Assembly (NCBI GenBank): GCA_946405805.1
Contig: CAMJIL010000013.1
Coordinates: 1-54,118 of the forward strand
Source: an uncultured Prevotellaceae bacterium
GTDB taxonomy: Bacteria; Bacteroidota; Bacteroidia; Bacteroidales; Bacteroidaceae
Length of the DNA stretch: 54,118 bases
Reading direction: 5' to 3'
Part shown: piece after piece, positions 33,401 to 40,962 of the stretch
Layout of the letters: every line of letters begins with the position of its first letter
Numbering within the stretch: the stretch's first letter is position 1
Notes under the pieces: generated by a model
Database searches by the model: none
Seen by the model: only the letters and a program-made list of their open reading frames with translations
Told to the model about the DNA's origin: nothing
Position numbers and translations under genes: made by a program

Positions 33401-35426
33401 CTTTCTCTGCTTCTCCTACGCCATACTGATGCAATAATTGTGCATCAGCATTCATGTTTTCTTCCACCTGTTCTGCAGTATATCCCTTCAGCAGTTCTAC
33501 GGCGTCTTTTGCCTTGTTGTTTATGATAAGTGCATAGGCGTGGGCCATCACGTCATGACAGTATTGCTCCGCCTCTGTTGCTTTGCCTGCATATAGCAAG
33601 GCCCATCCTAAGGTGTCTTGTATTGCTTCGTTTCCAGGATTCTCATACTCCAGTTTATACAGGTCGTTCAACACATCTTCTGTCTTTCCTGCCTTTGTCA
33701 TCGCCTTGGCGTAGTTCAGGCGGTTGTTGAGGTTGTCAGGATTTATTGTTACAAGGGCATCAAAATAGGATGCAGATTTCTCATAATCCCCAATACCAAA
33801 GTATGCCCTTGCCAATCCTCTCATTATAGAAGGACTCTGAGGCCTTTGCTTCATGCATCTGGTATAGTATTTCAGGGCTGTGTCAAACTCTCCCTTCTTC
33901 AGCTTCCAGTTGGCATAATAAGCATACAGTGTTGTGAATTCTGTGTTTTTTGTGCACTCTTCGTTGTAGTGTTCTGTGTACTCCTTTGCTTCCTCTTCCT
34001 GTTGTGAGGCATATCTGATGAATCCCTCCAGTATTTCGTCGAGGTTATTGAAGGGATTATGTAACATCTTTCCTATGTTGTTAAGCCTCATGAAGCGATA
34101 CAGGTCCTGCAGATATTGCAGTCTTATGAAAGCAGGGTCGCTGAGGTCTGCATCCTCCCCACGCATGCCGATAGGACCCATATCGCCACTCTCCATCATC
34201 TTGCGAACATTCTCGGGTAGCTGCTGCAATACCGATGACATTGCTATGATAAAGGAATATTTGTCTGACTCGCAGAAAGGTCCTCTTTTCATCACCACAT
34301 CAATAAACGGACTCTTTCCGATATTCGCCATGATATTCTCGATGTCAGGATGCTCTGGATAATAAGGAATAAACCAGTTCACCATTTTGTTGAAGAATGG
34401 GAAGCGTTTCATCTGTGAGAAGCCCTCGAAGAAGATGTCCGAACCCTTTTTCTGCATCTTCAGCATCTTGTGGACACTCTCCTCCATAGCCTCAATGCTC
34501 TCCTCTTCACGTTTGTCAGCATCAGGGTCATACTCCCCTTTGTTGAGGTTATCGTCATCGTCCATCTTAAATTGTCCGTTCACCAGTTTGAATGGTTGGT
34601 TCTTTATGAGGTTAGGCATTATGTTCTGCCTTATCTCGTTGCTGTCCTTATCAGCATTGGCACACGCCACCATTTGTATGTGAGCCTCTATCGATATTTC
34701 CTCGCCAATCATCACAAGCCCCACCAAAGCCCTCTGTCTCACCATCTCATTAGGACTCTTCCGATACACCTCCTTCAAACACCTCACCTTAGGATCTTTG
34801 ATAGGTGACAGTTGACAGTTGATAGGTGACAGTTGACTGGTGACAGTTGACAGTCTTTCGTCTTTCGTTTTTCGTCTTTCGTTTTGGTTTTGGTTTTCGT
34901 TTTCGTTTCTTTGATAGTGCTCCAGCACATTCAAAGAAATTGCCGTCACCAATGTCGCAGCATCTATTGGATTAACCTTCTTGCTGCTTAGGAAAGCCGC
35001 CCATATTGTTGCTTCGCTCTCTTTCCAATGCAGGGAGGCATATAGCACCATGAAGGTGTTTGTGAGGCGTATGAAGTGTTCTTTCGCATCCGTCTCGTCC
35101 ATCAAGATGTCCTGTAACATCTCTGCGGAGCACTCAGGATGTGTAAAAATTCTTTTGTATGACGACACCTCTGGACGCTCCCAAATTGTTCTGCGCACCT
35201 CCAGGTCATAATCGATGTCTCGAAGCTTCTGCTGCATAGTAGCATACAGTTCCCCACGACGATCGTCCTTCATGCCCTGCAGCATAAAGTCAGACATATA
35301 TTTAAAGTCGGTAGCAACAGCCTCCAGCCTATCGCTAAAGCCCTCACCAGGATACTTCATTGCCCACTCCTTCAACTGAGCAATAGCATCATTAATCCGA
35401 CCATTATTTATCAATTCTATAACCAT
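33360..35426 (-). CDS. Large TPR-repeat protein with an in-frame repeat insert
   Basis: A soluble protein of 688 aa from ATG 35426; a TTG 18 bp upstream is a weaker alternative. The C-terminal third has clear TPR pairs (YAYYANWKLKKGEFDTALKYYTRCM, RGLARAYFGIGDYEKSASYFDALV, IQDTLGWALLYAGKATEAEQYC). The N-terminal part is alpha-helical with no named domain, though DADLSDPAFIRLQYLQDLYRF recurs in Bacteroidales homologues as I recall. About residues 170-212 are low complexity (QRNENENQNQNERRKTKDER, then repeated LSP.N segments) and coded by dispersed intergenic repeats. The stop lies 41 bp inside the PAQR gene on the opposite strand. Confidence 0.88.
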   Translation of the reverse strand: MVIELINNGRINDAIAQLKEWAMKYPGEGFSDRLEAVATDFKYMSDFMLQGMKDDRRGELYATMQQKLRDIDYDLEVRRTIWERPEVSSYKRIFTHPECSAEMLQDILMDETDAKEHFIRLTNTFMVLYASLHWKESEATIWAAFLSSKKVNPIDAATLVTAISLNVLEHYQRNENENQNQNERRKTKDERLSTVTSQLSPINCQLSPIKDPKVRCLKEVYRKSPNEMVRQRALVGLVMIGEEISIEAHIQMVACANADKDSNEIRQNIMPNLIKNQPFKLVNGQFKMDDDDNLNKGEYDPDADKREEESIEAMEESVHKMLKMQKKGSDIFFEGFSQMKRFPFFNKMVNWFIPYYPEHPDIENIMANIGKSPFIDVVMKRGPFCESDKYSFIIAMSSVLQQLPENVRKMMESGDMGPIGMRGEDADLSDPAFIRLQYLQDLYRFMRLNNIGKMLHNPFNNLDEILEGFIRYASQQEEEAKEYTEHYNEECTKNTEFTTLYAYYANWKLKKGEFDTALKYYTRCMKQRPQSPSIMRGLARAYFGIGDYEKSASYFDALVTINPDNLNNRLNYAKAMTKAGKTEDVLNDLYKLEYENPGNEAIQDTLGWALLYAGKATEAEQYCHDVMAHAYALIINNKAKDAVELLKGYTAEQVEENMNADAQLLHQYGVGEAEKAIILSAIQQSNVP
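34795..34916 (-). repeat. Two dispersed-repeat types inserted in frame in the TPR gene
   Basis: On the plus strand the stretch consists of TGACAGTTGA/TGATAGG-type units (about 34801-34855), then CTTTCGT heptads and TTTTGG/TTTTCG hexamers (34856-34913). The flanking sequences on both sides are normal coding DNA in the same frame. Confidence 0.85.
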
Positions 35427-35459
35427 TCTTTTTTTTTGAAACAAACACTTTTTATATTA

Positions 35460-35577
35460 ACAAAAACCTTAAAAACCCCTGCTTACATATAACGGTTAAC
35501 GGTTAAAGTTTAACGGTTAAAGAGTTTTCGTTTTGGTTTTCGTTTTCGTACGGAGTAACTGTTTTTCTGGTTTTTGT
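35460..35577. repeat. Intergenic element A with inverted ends
   Basis: ACAAAAACCTTAAAAACC (35460-35477) and TGTTTTTCTGGTTTTTGT (35560-35577) are inverted copies (15 of 18 positions). Between them lie ACGGTTA heptads (35492-35522) and TTTTCG/TTTTGG hexamers ending in TTCGTACGGAGT. A second element with the same ends is at 38938-39210. Both sit upstream of a minus-strand gene, just after the stop of the gene before it. Confidence 0.65.
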
Positions 35578-35593
35578 CTTAAATACTTAATTT

Positions 35594-36367
35594 TTACTTC
35601 CAAGATAAAAATTTAACATACCCCTCCGCGCCGTAGCGCTTGATGGAATCCTTCGCAGCTTTCAAGGCCTTGTCAAACAGCGCCTTTTGCTTTTGGCGGT
35701 CAGGATGCTTCATCACCTCCTCGCGGAACACCACACCAGTCGCCTTTACCGTGTCCTTGTAATATGGCTTCAGCGATATCTCCCTTGCACCGATCTTTAT
35801 TGCCCTTGTGGCATACGGCTCAGGTAACATGGCAGCATCAATATTGCCATTCTGCAGCATGTCATACCTCACATTCAGGTCCTCCACCTGTACTATGAAG
35901 ATATGCTGCTTCTTTTTGAGCATCGAGTCGATGGCAGCCTCTGCCATTTTCTTTGAGATACCATCCCTGTCAGCAGCAATCATCTTGTCCGACAGCTGGC
36001 TGATGCGGCTCAGGCGGGCCTTCTTTGCTGTCAAGAGGCGGAATGTCATATTAGTGTCAGCACCCTCTACGATGCCGTCCTTCAGGGCCTTGCGGCATTC
36101 AGATAGAGCGTTGTATTTTCTCAGTCTCACATCCACGTTCAAGGTATCGAAGAGACGCAGTTCCTTTGCCACTACTATTGGCAGACAATCCATTGTAGGC
36201 AGCACAGCAATCTTCAAGGCAGCAGAATCCGCCTTACGTTCCGCCTCCCTCTGTTCACGTGAGATACGTTCCTGCTTCTCAGCATCTTCACACGACACCA
36301 TCGTCATCCCCGCTGTCGCCAGCAACATCACTGTGAGAATATAAATATGTTTTAATTTAAAATTCAT
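35594..36367 (-). CDS. NMT1/SsuA-like substrate-binding lipoprotein
   Basis: A periplasmic solute-binding-type lipoprotein of 257 aa. The signal peptide ends in a lipobox at MVSC with Cys26 as the likely lipidated residue, followed by a charged linker rich in Glu, Arg and Lys. The binding fold has IAVLPTMDCLPIVVAKELRLF, a typical NMT1 opening, and NGNIDAAMLPEPYATRA, the segment that usually closes the ligand site. No permease or ATPase gene is adjacent, so it may serve a distant ABC transporter or a sensing role. Ligand unknown. Confidence 0.85.
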   Translation of the reverse strand: MNFKLKHIYILTVMLLATAGMTMVSCEDAEKQERISREQREAERKADSAALKIAVLPTMDCLPIVVAKELRLFDTLNVDVRLRKYNALSECRKALKDGIVEGADTNMTFRLLTAKKARLSRISQLSDKMIAADRDGISKKMAEAAIDSMLKKKQHIFIVQVEDLNVRYDMLQNGNIDAAMLPEPYATRAIKIGAREISLKPYYKDTVKATGVVFREEVMKHPDRQKQKALFDKALKAAKDSIKRYGAEGYVKFLSWK

Positions 36368-36671
36368 AATTTATAATTTAGTTTCAGGTTTCTTCGACTA
36401 GCGAAGCGGCAGAGCCGATTACAAGTTTCAGGTTTCAAGTTTCAAATCTTTAACCTTTAATCTTTAACCTTTAACCTTTAACCTTTGACCTCGGCAACGC
36501 CGAATTGTCTTCAAGGTGACAAAGGTAAGAAAAAAATAACGATAACGATAACGATAACGAAAACTTTTTTTATTTTTAACGAAAACGAAAACGAAATTTT
36601 CTTCATTTCAAGTTTGCAAACTTACGATTAAGTTTTGAGAAATGCAAGAAAAAACGAAAAAAATCACCTCT
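36368..36671. repeat. Gene-free region rich in heptad and GATAAC repeats
   Basis: From left to right: AATTTAT heptads; two small palindromes, CTTCG/CGAAG and CGGC/GCCG (about 36392-36418); CAAGTTT heptads changing to CTTTAAC heptads (36422-36489); the stem TCGGC/GCCGA (36491-36503); a possible minus-strand -7 box CAAAGGTA at 36520-36527; then ACGATA and ACGAAA hexamers (about 36537-36597). No ORF seen. Confidence 0.75.
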
Positions 36672-36705
36672 TTTGTTGCGAATAAGGAAAAAAGTGTTAT
36701 ATTTG
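36672..36705 (+). promoter_or_regulatory. Promoter of the repeat-rich lipoprotein gene
   Basis: TTTG at 36672-36675 and TATATTTG at 36698-36705 with a 22-bp spacer. The expected transcription start near 36712 leaves only a few bases before the GTG at 36716, but about 32 nt before the ATG at 36744. Confidence 0.7.
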
Positions 36706-36715
36706 AGCCATAAAG

Positions 36716-37756
36716 GTGCTAACCTACTTAAACAACCAAAGATATGAAAAAAACACTCTTTTCCTTAGCCTCTTAGCAGGTCTCACATTCGGTATGGTAT
36801 CACTGACATCATGCAGTAGCGATGATGACAATGACAGCAAGAAGAAAGTCATGAATTTCCAAGAAGCCTCAGACGTTATAGACCTCTCTAAATTGACTGA
36901 CGGTTATGTCTATACCATAAAAGACGGCAGTGTGCTGACAGGCACAGTCGAGAACAAAGGTATCGGATTGTTCCTTGCTGATGGAGCTACTGTGACGCTT
37001 GACAATGCTACTATTAAAGGTACTGATGTTGATGCCTATGATTGGGGCGGTTTGCAATGTTTAGGCAACGCTACCATCATTCTGAAGGAAGGAACGACGA
37101 ATTATGTACGTGGATTCTGGTCAGAATATCCTGGCATCTATGTGCCAGATAATCATACTGTTGTCATCAAGGGTGATGGCACACTCACAGCATGCAGTAA
37201 TGGTAATGGTGCAGGCATCGGTGGCGGTTTCTTCAAACCCAGTGGAAACGTCGAGATTCAGGGTGGCAACATTACAGCCAATGGCGGAACGTGGGCTGCT
37301 GGTATCGGAGGTGGCAACGGCGCCAGCTGCGGCAATATCACAATCTCTGGCGGAAATGTTATAGCACAGGGTGGAAAAAGTGGTGCTGGCATTGGTAGTG
37401 GCACAGATACCTCTTGTGGTGAGATAGTTATCTCAGGAGGCACTGTGACAGCCATAGGCGGTGATAAGTTTGACGACAGAGATTCCTATGGTGCAGGCAT
37501 CGGTTGCGGTGGATTCCGCAATGAAGCTGGCTCAAGTTCAACAGCATGTAAAAAGATAATCATCCAGAATACCGTCACCAGCGTGAGTGCCACAAAAGTT
37601 CCAGGCTGTGTCAACAGCGTCGGCAGGAGTACCAAGGAAACAAAATGCGGTCAGATTGTCATTGGCGGCACAATGTATTGGGACTCAGAGAACTACGTAA
37701 ATAGCGGTGAGAACTATCTTACAAAGAGTACGATGGTTTACGAACCAGAGAAATAA
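36716..37756 (+). CDS. Lipoprotein with glycine-rich beta-helix-like repeats; start in question
   Basis: A surface or periplasmic lipoprotein of up to 346 aa. A signal peptide ends in the lipobox SLTSC (Cys33 from the GTG), followed by an Asp-rich linker. The body has repeated GAGIGGG/GNITISGGNV units (about residues 150-260), which suggest a right-handed beta-helix, with a disulfide-rich end. Function unknown; a carbohydrate-binding role is only a guess. The open frame begins with GTG at 36716. The natural ATG at 36744 (MKK-type signal) is one base out of frame because of an A7 run at 36747-36753; eight A would restore it. Confidence 0.75.
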   Translation: MLTYLNNQRYEKNTLFLSLLAGLTFGMVSLTSCSSDDDNDSKKKVMNFQEASDVIDLSKLTDGYVYTIKDGSVLTGTVENKGIGLFLADGATVTLDNATIKGTDVDAYDWGGLQCLGNATIILKEGTTNYVRGFWSEYPGIYVPDNHTVVIKGDGTLTACSNGNGAGIGGGFFKPSGNVEIQGGNITANGGTWAAGIGGGNGASCGNITISGGNVIAQGGKSGAGIGSGTDTSCGEIVISGGTVTAIGGDKFDDRDSYGAGIGCGGFRNEAGSSSTACKKIIIQNTVTSVSATKVPGCVNSVGRSTKETKCGQIVIGGTMYWDSENYVNSGENYLTKSTMVYEPEK

Positions 37757-37881
37757 CGATAACGATAACGAAAACGATAACGTTTAACGGTTAACGGTTA
37801 AAGGTTAAAGACAAGTCAATGGCGCAGGATGCTCGATGCACTCTGCGCCAATATCTATTAACCTACTAAGCTATTAAGCTA
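37757..37881. repeat. GATAAC hexamers, ACGGTTA heptads and a hairpin between convergent genes
   Basis: Hexamers (ACGATA/ACGAAA) run from the stop codon to about 37782, then CGGTTAA/AGGTTAA heptads to 37810. TGGCGCAG (37820-37827) and CTGCGCCA (37843-37850) form an 8-bp stem that could end transcription from both sides; no long T-run follows. CTATTAA/CTACTAA-type units precede the rluD-like stop. Confidence 0.7.
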
Positions 37882-38913
37882 CTAACCATTCACCTTTGCT
37901 CTCCATTTTTCGAGGAGCTGGGTCATGTCGTCGGGTAGGGGGGAGTCGAAATACATGTCCTTGCCTGTTACGGGATGTACAAAGCCGAGGGTCTTGGCGT
38001 GCAGGGCTTGGCGTGGGCATATCTTAAAGCAGTTGTTGATAAAGGCTTTATAGCTGCTGCTGCGCTCGCCTCTCAGTATTTCTGTTCCTCCGTATGTCTC
38101 ATCTCCAAAGAGGGGGTGACCGATGTGTTTCATATGGGCTCGTATCTGGTGGGTGCGGCCTGTCTCAAGGCGACACTCGATAAAGGTGACATAGCCGAAT
38201 TTCTCTATCACCTTCCAATGGGTGACAGCATCTTTTCCGATGCCTGAATCGGGGTCTGTTACTGTCATGCGCAAACGATTGCGCGGGTCGCGGGTGATAT
38301 TTCCCTCGATGCGTCCTTCATCGTCCTCAAGATGTCCCCATACGAGGCAGTTATAGACGCGATGGGTGTCGTGTACGAAGAACTGCTTTCCGAGGGCTGT
38401 CTTCGCCTCTGGTGTCTTTGCTATGACAAGGAGTCCGCTGGTGTCTTTGTCGATGCGATGTACGAGTCCTACCTCTGGGCTGTTAGCATCGAAGGTGGGC
38501 ACGTCACGCATGTGCCACGCTATGGCATTGATGAGGGTGCCAGAGAAGTTTCCGGCTCCAGGATGTACCACCATACCGGCTGGCTTATTGATGACCATGA
38601 GGGCATCGTCTTCATAGACGATATCGAGGGGGATGTCTTCTGGATAGATGGTGCTGTCATGCTTTGGGACGTCGAGCATGAGGGTGATGACATCATTAGG
38701 GCGCACTTTATAGTTGCTCTTGACAGGCTTTCCGTTGACCTGGATATATCCTGCATCGGCAGCTGACTGTATGCGATTGCGTGAGGAGTGTACCATACGC
38801 TCGAAAAGGAACTTATCGATGCGTACAGGCACTTGTCCTGCATCCACGACACAGCGGAAGTGCTCATACTGGGCAGCTTCGCTGTCTGCTATGATATCAT
38901 CTGTGTCAATCAT
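37882..38913 (-). CDS. RluD-like 23S rRNA pseudouridine synthase
   Basis: A 343-residue RNA-modifying enzyme. An S4 domain (about residues 30-85, RIDKFLFERMVHSSRNRIQSAA-type start) precedes the catalytic domain with GMVVHPGAGN and HRIDKDTSGLLV, catalytic Asp155, and a later ETGRTHQIRAHM. Length and S4 domain fit the RluD group that modifies helix 69 of 23S rRNA. It is downstream of the PASTA gene; these two are commonly neighbours in Bacteroidales, often with ddl, which is absent here. Confidence 0.93.
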   Translation of the reverse strand: MIDTDDIIADSEAAQYEHFRCVVDAGQVPVRIDKFLFERMVHSSRNRIQSAADAGYIQVNGKPVKSNYKVRPNDVITLMLDVPKHDSTIYPEDIPLDIVYEDDALMVINKPAGMVVHPGAGNFSGTLINAIAWHMRDVPTFDANSPEVGLVHRIDKDTSGLLVIAKTPEAKTALGKQFFVHDTHRVYNCLVWGHLEDDEGRIEGNITRDPRNRLRMTVTDPDSGIGKDAVTHWKVIEKFGYVTFIECRLETGRTHQIRAHMKHIGHPLFGDETYGGTEILRGERSSSYKAFINNCFKICPRQALHAKTLGFVHPVTGKDMYFDSPLPDDMTQLLEKWRAKVNG

Positions 38914-38937
38914 CAGTGTTTAATTTTTTTTATTGAA

Positions 38938-39210
38938 ACAAAAACCTTAAAAACCCCTCCGAGTATGTTTAGGACTTTGTCCTTCTAAGTTATAAGTAAA
39001 TTCTTTTTCCTTGTGAGCGAGCTCCCAGATAAAAAGCCTTCACTTATACCTTATCCTCTTTCAGAGTATTCAACATCCTCGTCGGAAAAAACCTCGCTAC
39101 GCTAAAAAACCATTTTTTCTTGTTCTATTATATTGTTGAGAAACCTGAAAAAGTTTTTCGTATTTCGTATTTCGTATTTCGTACGAAGTGATTGTTTTTC
39201 TGGTTTTTGT
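38938..39210. repeat. Intergenic element B with inverted ends
   Basis: Left end ACAAAAACCTTAAAAACC (38938-38955) and right end TGTTTTTCTGGTTTTTGT (39193-39210), the same ends as element A at 35460-35577. The right flank from 39181 to 39218 differs from that of element A at only three of 38 positions. The interior (about 237 bp) differs from element A except for CGTATTT heptads ending in TTCGTACGAAGTG (39154-39189). No ORF seen. Confidence 0.65.
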
Positions 39211-39223
39211 CTTAAATAAAATC

Positions 39224-39883
39224 TTACTCAATCACTTCAAAGTCGTCGTCCGGGTTGCGTTCGGGTTCAAAGTTTTCGTTTTCCTCAAGGAGCATATAGT
39301 CTGCTGCATCGGCCTGATATACGGAGTCGGCAGCATTGCGGTTACCATTACCTACCTGCAATCTGATGAGGGCATTGATAGGTACCTGCTCTCCTGTAGC
39401 ATATGAACGTCCGCCAACCTTTACGCCATATACCCATCCTTCCTCGCCAGGGATATAGTCAGTCTGACCGATGCGGAATCCCATTGCCGTAAGACGTGCC
39501 TTAGCATTGCGTTCAGAGGAATTATCGATGATATCAGGCAGTGGCATAGTAGGCTGTGCTGTAGCATTGATGGTGAGATATACTATACGTCCAGACTTTA
39601 CTACTGCACCTGGCTTTGGCATCTGCTCGAGGATGCATCCAGGGGGCAGGGTGCGAACGTATGATGTATCTACGACAACGGCTTCAAGACCGAGTTCATC
39701 AAGAATGTCAACAGCATCCTCATAGGCTTTGTGATTGACATTGGGCACAGCAACCTCCTCGCCATGATGGGTATAGAAATTAAGTCCGTAATGCACTCCT
39801 AACATCAGGAGTACTATTACCACAATCATCGCAAGGATGTTGAGCCAAAAGATGGGATCGAAAATTTTCTTTATGGTTTTCAT
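39224..39883 (-). CDS. PASTA-domain membrane protein
   Basis: A 219-residue single-pass protein. A cytoplasmic N-terminus, one helix (about 13-33) and an extracytoplasmic part with two to three PASTA modules: AVPNVNHKAYEDAVDILDEL...PPGCILEQMPKPGAVV, then MPLPDIIDNSSERNAKARLTAMG...GWVYGV. PASTA modules bind peptidoglycan fragments or beta-lactams. There is no kinase or penicillin-binding domain. The end is acidic (NPDDDFEVIE). It precedes the rluD-like gene and follows kduI across 30 bp of CGCTAAC heptads. Confidence 0.9.
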   Translation of the reverse strand: MKTIKKIFDPIFWLNILAMIVVIVLLMLGVHYGLNFYTHHGEEVAVPNVNHKAYEDAVDILDELGLEAVVVDTSYVRTLPPGCILEQMPKPGAVVKSGRIVYLTINATAQPTMPLPDIIDNSSERNAKARLTAMGFRIGQTDYIPGEEGWVYGVKVGGRSYATGEQVPINALIRLQVGNGNRNAADSVYQADAADYMLLEENENFEPERNPDDDFEVIE

Positions 39884-39913
39884 TTCGCTAACCGCTAACC
39901 ACTAACCTCTAAA
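39884..39913 (-). repeat. CGCTAAC heptads between kduI and the PASTA gene
   Basis: CGCTAAC, CGCTAAC, CACTAAC, CTCTAAA fill the 30-bp junction on the plus strand; no other feature is present. Confidence 0.8.
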
Positions 39914-40924
39914 CTATTTAATATCAATAACAGGAATGTTGTCCTTATCGTTATAATACAGGTTTTCGCCTGCCATACCCCAGATGAAGGTGTAGTAGTA
40001 TGTACCTGCTGCTGCGTGGATAGACCATTCTGGTGACATGATAGCCTGCTCGTTGTGGAGCCATACGTTTCGTGTCTCCTGTGGCTGACCCATTACGTGA
40101 GAGATGGTCTGACCTTCTGGGAGGTTGAAGTAGTAGTATGCCTCGATACGACGTCCATGTGTGTGAGGAGGCATAGTGTTCCATACTGCTCCTGGATTGA
40201 GCTGTGTGAGACCCAACTGCAGCTGACAAGGTCCTTCCTCGAGAACATCATTGACGATGAGCTTATAGACAGTACGATTGTTTGCTTCTTCCACTGTTCC
40301 TACTGGTCCCCAGACAGCAGCCTTCAGAGAACCCTTACGTCCGTCGAGGGTAATCCACTGTGTCTTGAAGTGCTGATGGGCAGTAGCACTGTTGAGGTAG
40401 AACTTTGCAGGATTTGAAGCATCCTTGCTGCGGAACTCTACCACTTTGTTAACGTCCTTTCCCTTAGCGATGTGTCCACGACCAATGTAGAGAGCCTCCT
40501 TTGGAGAAAGGGCATACTCCTTACCATCAACGATGACAACGCCGTCGCCAGTACCACAGTTAACAACACCCAACTCACGATTATACATGAAGTATTTCTC
40601 CTTGATGGTATTATCGACATCAAGTCCCAGCTCCCAGAAGTTCTCCAGGCGAAGAGTCTTGTTGACAGGCATTGCGCCACCAAAGATGAAGCGGTCGTAG
40701 TGAGAGTAGGTGAGCAGGATAGAATCTGCTGCCATTACCTTCTCCATTACGAAACGTTCGCGCAGGAGTTTTGTGTCATACTTCTTGACATCCTCTGGAT
40801 GACAAGCTGTTTGGAACTTTACGTGCTGAGCACCTACAAAACGGTCAGCCTCTTGGGCAGACAGAGGTGAGAAGTTAGATGTAAGAGGTAAGAGAATACC
40901 TAATGCTAAAAATATCTTTTTCAT
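39914..40924 (-). CDS. kduI: 5-keto-4-deoxyuronate isomerase KduI with a signal peptide
   Basis: Isomerises 5-keto-4-deoxyuronate (from unsaturated uronic acid) to 2,5-diketo-3-deoxygluconate. The cupin zinc ligands are all present: His254, His256 and Glu261 in [16 protein letters not shown] and His303 in WSIHAAAG. They sit 58 residues later than the ligands I recall for E. coli KduI (196, 198, 203, 245), and the protein is 336 residues against 278. It begins [20 protein letters not shown] and LSAQ, a clear signal peptide, which is unusual because KduI is normally cytoplasmic. It follows an EIIC-like transporter and a DUF4861 protein. Confidence 0.93.
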   Translation of the reverse strand: MKKIFLALGILLPLTSNFSPLSAQEADRFVGAQHVKFQTACHPEDVKKYDTKLLRERFVMEKVMAADSILLTYSHYDRFIFGGAMPVNKTLRLENFWELGLDVDNTIKEKYFMYNRELGVVNCGTGDGVVIVDGKEYALSPKEALYIGRGHIAKGKDVNKVVEFRSKDASNPAKFYLNSATAHQHFKTQWITLDGRKGSLKAAVWGPVGTVEEANNRTVYKLIVNDVLEEGPCQLQLGLTQLNPGAVWNTMPPHTHGRRIEAYYYFNLPEGQTISHVMGQPQETRNVWLHNEQAIMSPEWSIHAAAGTYYYTFIWGMAGENLYYNDKDNIPVIDIK

Positions 40925-40962
40925 ATGTAATTTTGAATTATGAATTTTGAATTATGAATTTT
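40925..40962 (-). repeat. AATTCAT/AATTCAA heptads at the GatC-kduI junction
   Basis: On the minus strand the units AATTCAT, AATTCAA, AATTCAT, AATTCAA, AATTACA run into the kduI ATG. The stop of the EIIC-like gene lies in or next to the array. Confidence 0.85.

Noticed and set aside
35594..36367. Lipoprotein as part of a complete ABC importer locus
   Set aside because: No permease or ATPase gene is adjacent; the FtsE-like ATPase at 22093 belongs to a different operon and family.
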